A DNA stretch of 13,535 nt from Candidatus Iainarchaeum sp. Its GTDB lineage: Archaea; Iainarchaeota; Iainarchaeia; Iainarchaeales; JAAZKV01. The notes under the pieces were generated by a model that did not search any database, was not told the DNA's origin, and worked only from the letters and a program-made list of their open reading frames with translations. Location of the stretch: the NCBI GenBank assembly GCA_026397035.1, contig JAPLVQ010000145.1, positions 1 to 13,535 of the forward strand. Direction: 5' to 3'. Each line of letters opens with the position of its first letter. Position 1 is the first letter of the stretch. The position numbers and the translations under genes were made by a program. This document shows, piece after piece, positions 12,512 to 13,535 of the stretch.

Positions 12512-13535
12512 TTAAAGCTTCTTAGAATTATTCAATTGTTCCTCAATTTTCTTATCAAGTAGTTCCAAAAATTCATTTAATTTTTCAGAAGGAATTTTTG
12601 CTCCTGCAGCTATTGAATTATGAACAATTAACCCGTTTGCCACAAAGTTTTTTGTTTTTGGAACTGATATATCAATAAGTAATTCCTTGTTCTTGGAAAT
12701 GCTTTTTTCTTTTATTTCACAAAAAGTTAAGTAACCCCCGCCAAGAAGGTAGTTAATCTGTCTTAACTTTTTCCTAGCTTTTGAGTTTATTTTGCTTGCA
12801 TTTTTTAACAAAGGAACTAGACAGTATTTGTTCAAAGTTTCGTAATTCATTCTTTTAGATTCTGTTCTTTGCTGAATTAGTCTATAATTTAGACTCTCTC
12901 GCGGAATATCGTTTTTTGCCATAAACTCTTTCATTTCTTTATATGTAAATGGGGATACTAACTTTGAGTTTCTTTTCTTTTTTGACTGCTTGCCCAAAAT
13001 CCTTTTTAATGTTTTGTGTTTCTTTCCTTTTTTCGTGAACCCAATTTTTTTAGCAAATAAATTCAGAGATTCAAAATCAGTTATATCAAGGCGATATTGT
13101 TTTTTACTTTTCCACTCTGGTCTTGATTTTACTTTTGCGTCACGAAGATTGGATAATATCCCAAATCTAAGTAGCAAGATCTGAACTGTCTTTAACAGGT
13201 GCTCATCTATCCTATTTAAATATACAAATCTTGCGTGTGCCCCTCCATCAGCATCAAATAATCCCCTTATATACTGCGCCACGATTTCGTTTTTTGCCAT
13301 CATTATTTTTTTAGGAACGGTTAATTTCCCAGATAACAAAGCAGATTCTGGGAAATTGTTTTTAAAAAAGCGACACAAATCAGAAGAATAAACTCTTATT
13401 TTTTTATACGTTTGCATATCGATTATTTGTGTATTAAGATAAAAACTTCTTGAAACACATTTCTTAAAATATGATATAATTCCGATATCTGGTTCTTTGC
13501 ATTCAACCCTTTTTTTGTCAATATATCCGTCTCCT
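12512..13535 (-). CDS. C-terminal part of an intein-containing gene: LAGLIDADG intein plus 34-residue C-extein (runs off right edge)
   Basis: The frame is open from the right edge to TAA 12512, so ATG 13417 is internal and not the start. Intein features in order: GDGYID at the edge (end of LAGLIDADG motif 1), YIRGLFDADGGAHAR (motif 2) roughly 95 residues later, a basic region, block F (LLIDISVPKTKNFVAN) and block G (GLIVHN) at 12617 onward. Ser is the +1 residue. Both catalytic acids of the nuclease are seen, so this is a full-size, probably mobile intein. The C-extein after splicing is SIAAGAKIPSEKLNEFLELL plus 14 more charged residues, ending the host protein; I cannot identify the host from it. 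It is convergent with the repeat protein gene, 17 bases apart. Confidence 0.85.
   Translation of the reverse strand, partial: GDGYIDKKRVECKEPDIGIISYFKKCVSRSFYLNTQIIDMQTYKKIRVYSSDLCRFFKNNFPESALLSGKLTVPKKIMMAKNEIVAQYIRGLFDADGGAHARFVYLNRIDEHLLKTVQILLLRFGILSNLRDAKVKSRPEWKSKKQYRLDITDFESLNLFAKKIGFTKKGKKHKTLKRILGKQSKKKRNSKLVSPFTYKEMKEFMAKNDIPRESLNYRLIQQRTESKRMNYETLNKYCLVPLLKNASKINSKARKKLRQINYLLGGGYLTFCEIKEKSISKNKELLIDISVPKTKNFVANGLIVHNSIAAGAKIPSEKLNEFLELLDKKIEEQLNNSKKL
12617..13535 (-). other. Intein with LAGLIDADG homing endonuclease (C-terminal portion)
   Basis: The intein part of the preceding entry, ending His-Asn at 12617-12622 before Ser+1. Its N-terminal splicing blocks A and B lie outside the window. 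Confidence 0.85.

Noticed and set aside
13415..13417. ATG 13417 as the start of the right-most gene
   Set aside because: The frame stays open upstream to the window edge and encodes the end of a LAGLIDADG motif (GDGYID), so the start lies outside the window.

Overview
The window looks like a chromosome segment of an archaeon, probably a DPANN-type or other poorly characterised lineage. The evidence is an archaeal lipid-precursor gene set, inteins and LAGLIDADG endonucleases, TATA-like boxes 25-28 bases upstream of start codons (leaderless style), and AT-rich DNA with TAA stops. The lineage is inferred from gene content; no rRNA or other taxonomic marker is present.

Layout from left to right. 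(1) 1-2118: the start of a LivH-like branched-chain amino-acid ABC permease running off the left edge, a ribbon-helix-helix (RHH) protein meeting a PIN-domain protein tail to tail, and a TraB/ChaN-like protein. (2) 2359-3315: a free-standing LAGLIDADG endonuclease on the + strand whose 3' end overlaps the end of the next gene. (3) 3270-11184, all on the - strand: class II HMG-CoA reductase, a GltD-like FeS/FAD oxidoreductase, type 2 isopentenyl-diphosphate isomerase (fni), two paralogous TraB/ChaN-like proteins, a small membrane protein, and a geranylgeranyl/farnesyl-diphosphate synthase carrying a mini-intein. HMG-CoA reductase makes mevalonate, Fni interconverts IPP and DMAPP, and the prenyl synthase builds the C15-C20 chains for archaeal lipids, so this is an isoprenoid cluster with accessory genes mixed in. 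(4) 11343-13535: a repeat-rich putative DNA-binding protein on +, then a - strand intein with LAGLIDADG motifs followed by the last 34 residues of an unidentified host protein.

The unusual part is the rearrangement inside the isoprenoid cluster. The prenyl synthase has a 169-residue intein directly before its first Asp-rich motif and an in-frame TGA downstream. Its last 87 bases are repeated exactly 695 bases further along, bracketing a membrane-protein gene like a small inserted cassette. The fni promoter and first 13 codons are duplicated upstream of one TraB-like paralog, leaving a 16-codon open frame whose TGA overlaps that paralog's ATG. All complete genes here stop with TAA; the three in-frame TGAs I see all lie in interrupted or duplicated pieces. 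The three TraB/ChaN-like proteins share aligned His/Glu/Arg positions and may be an undescribed family tied to this cluster.
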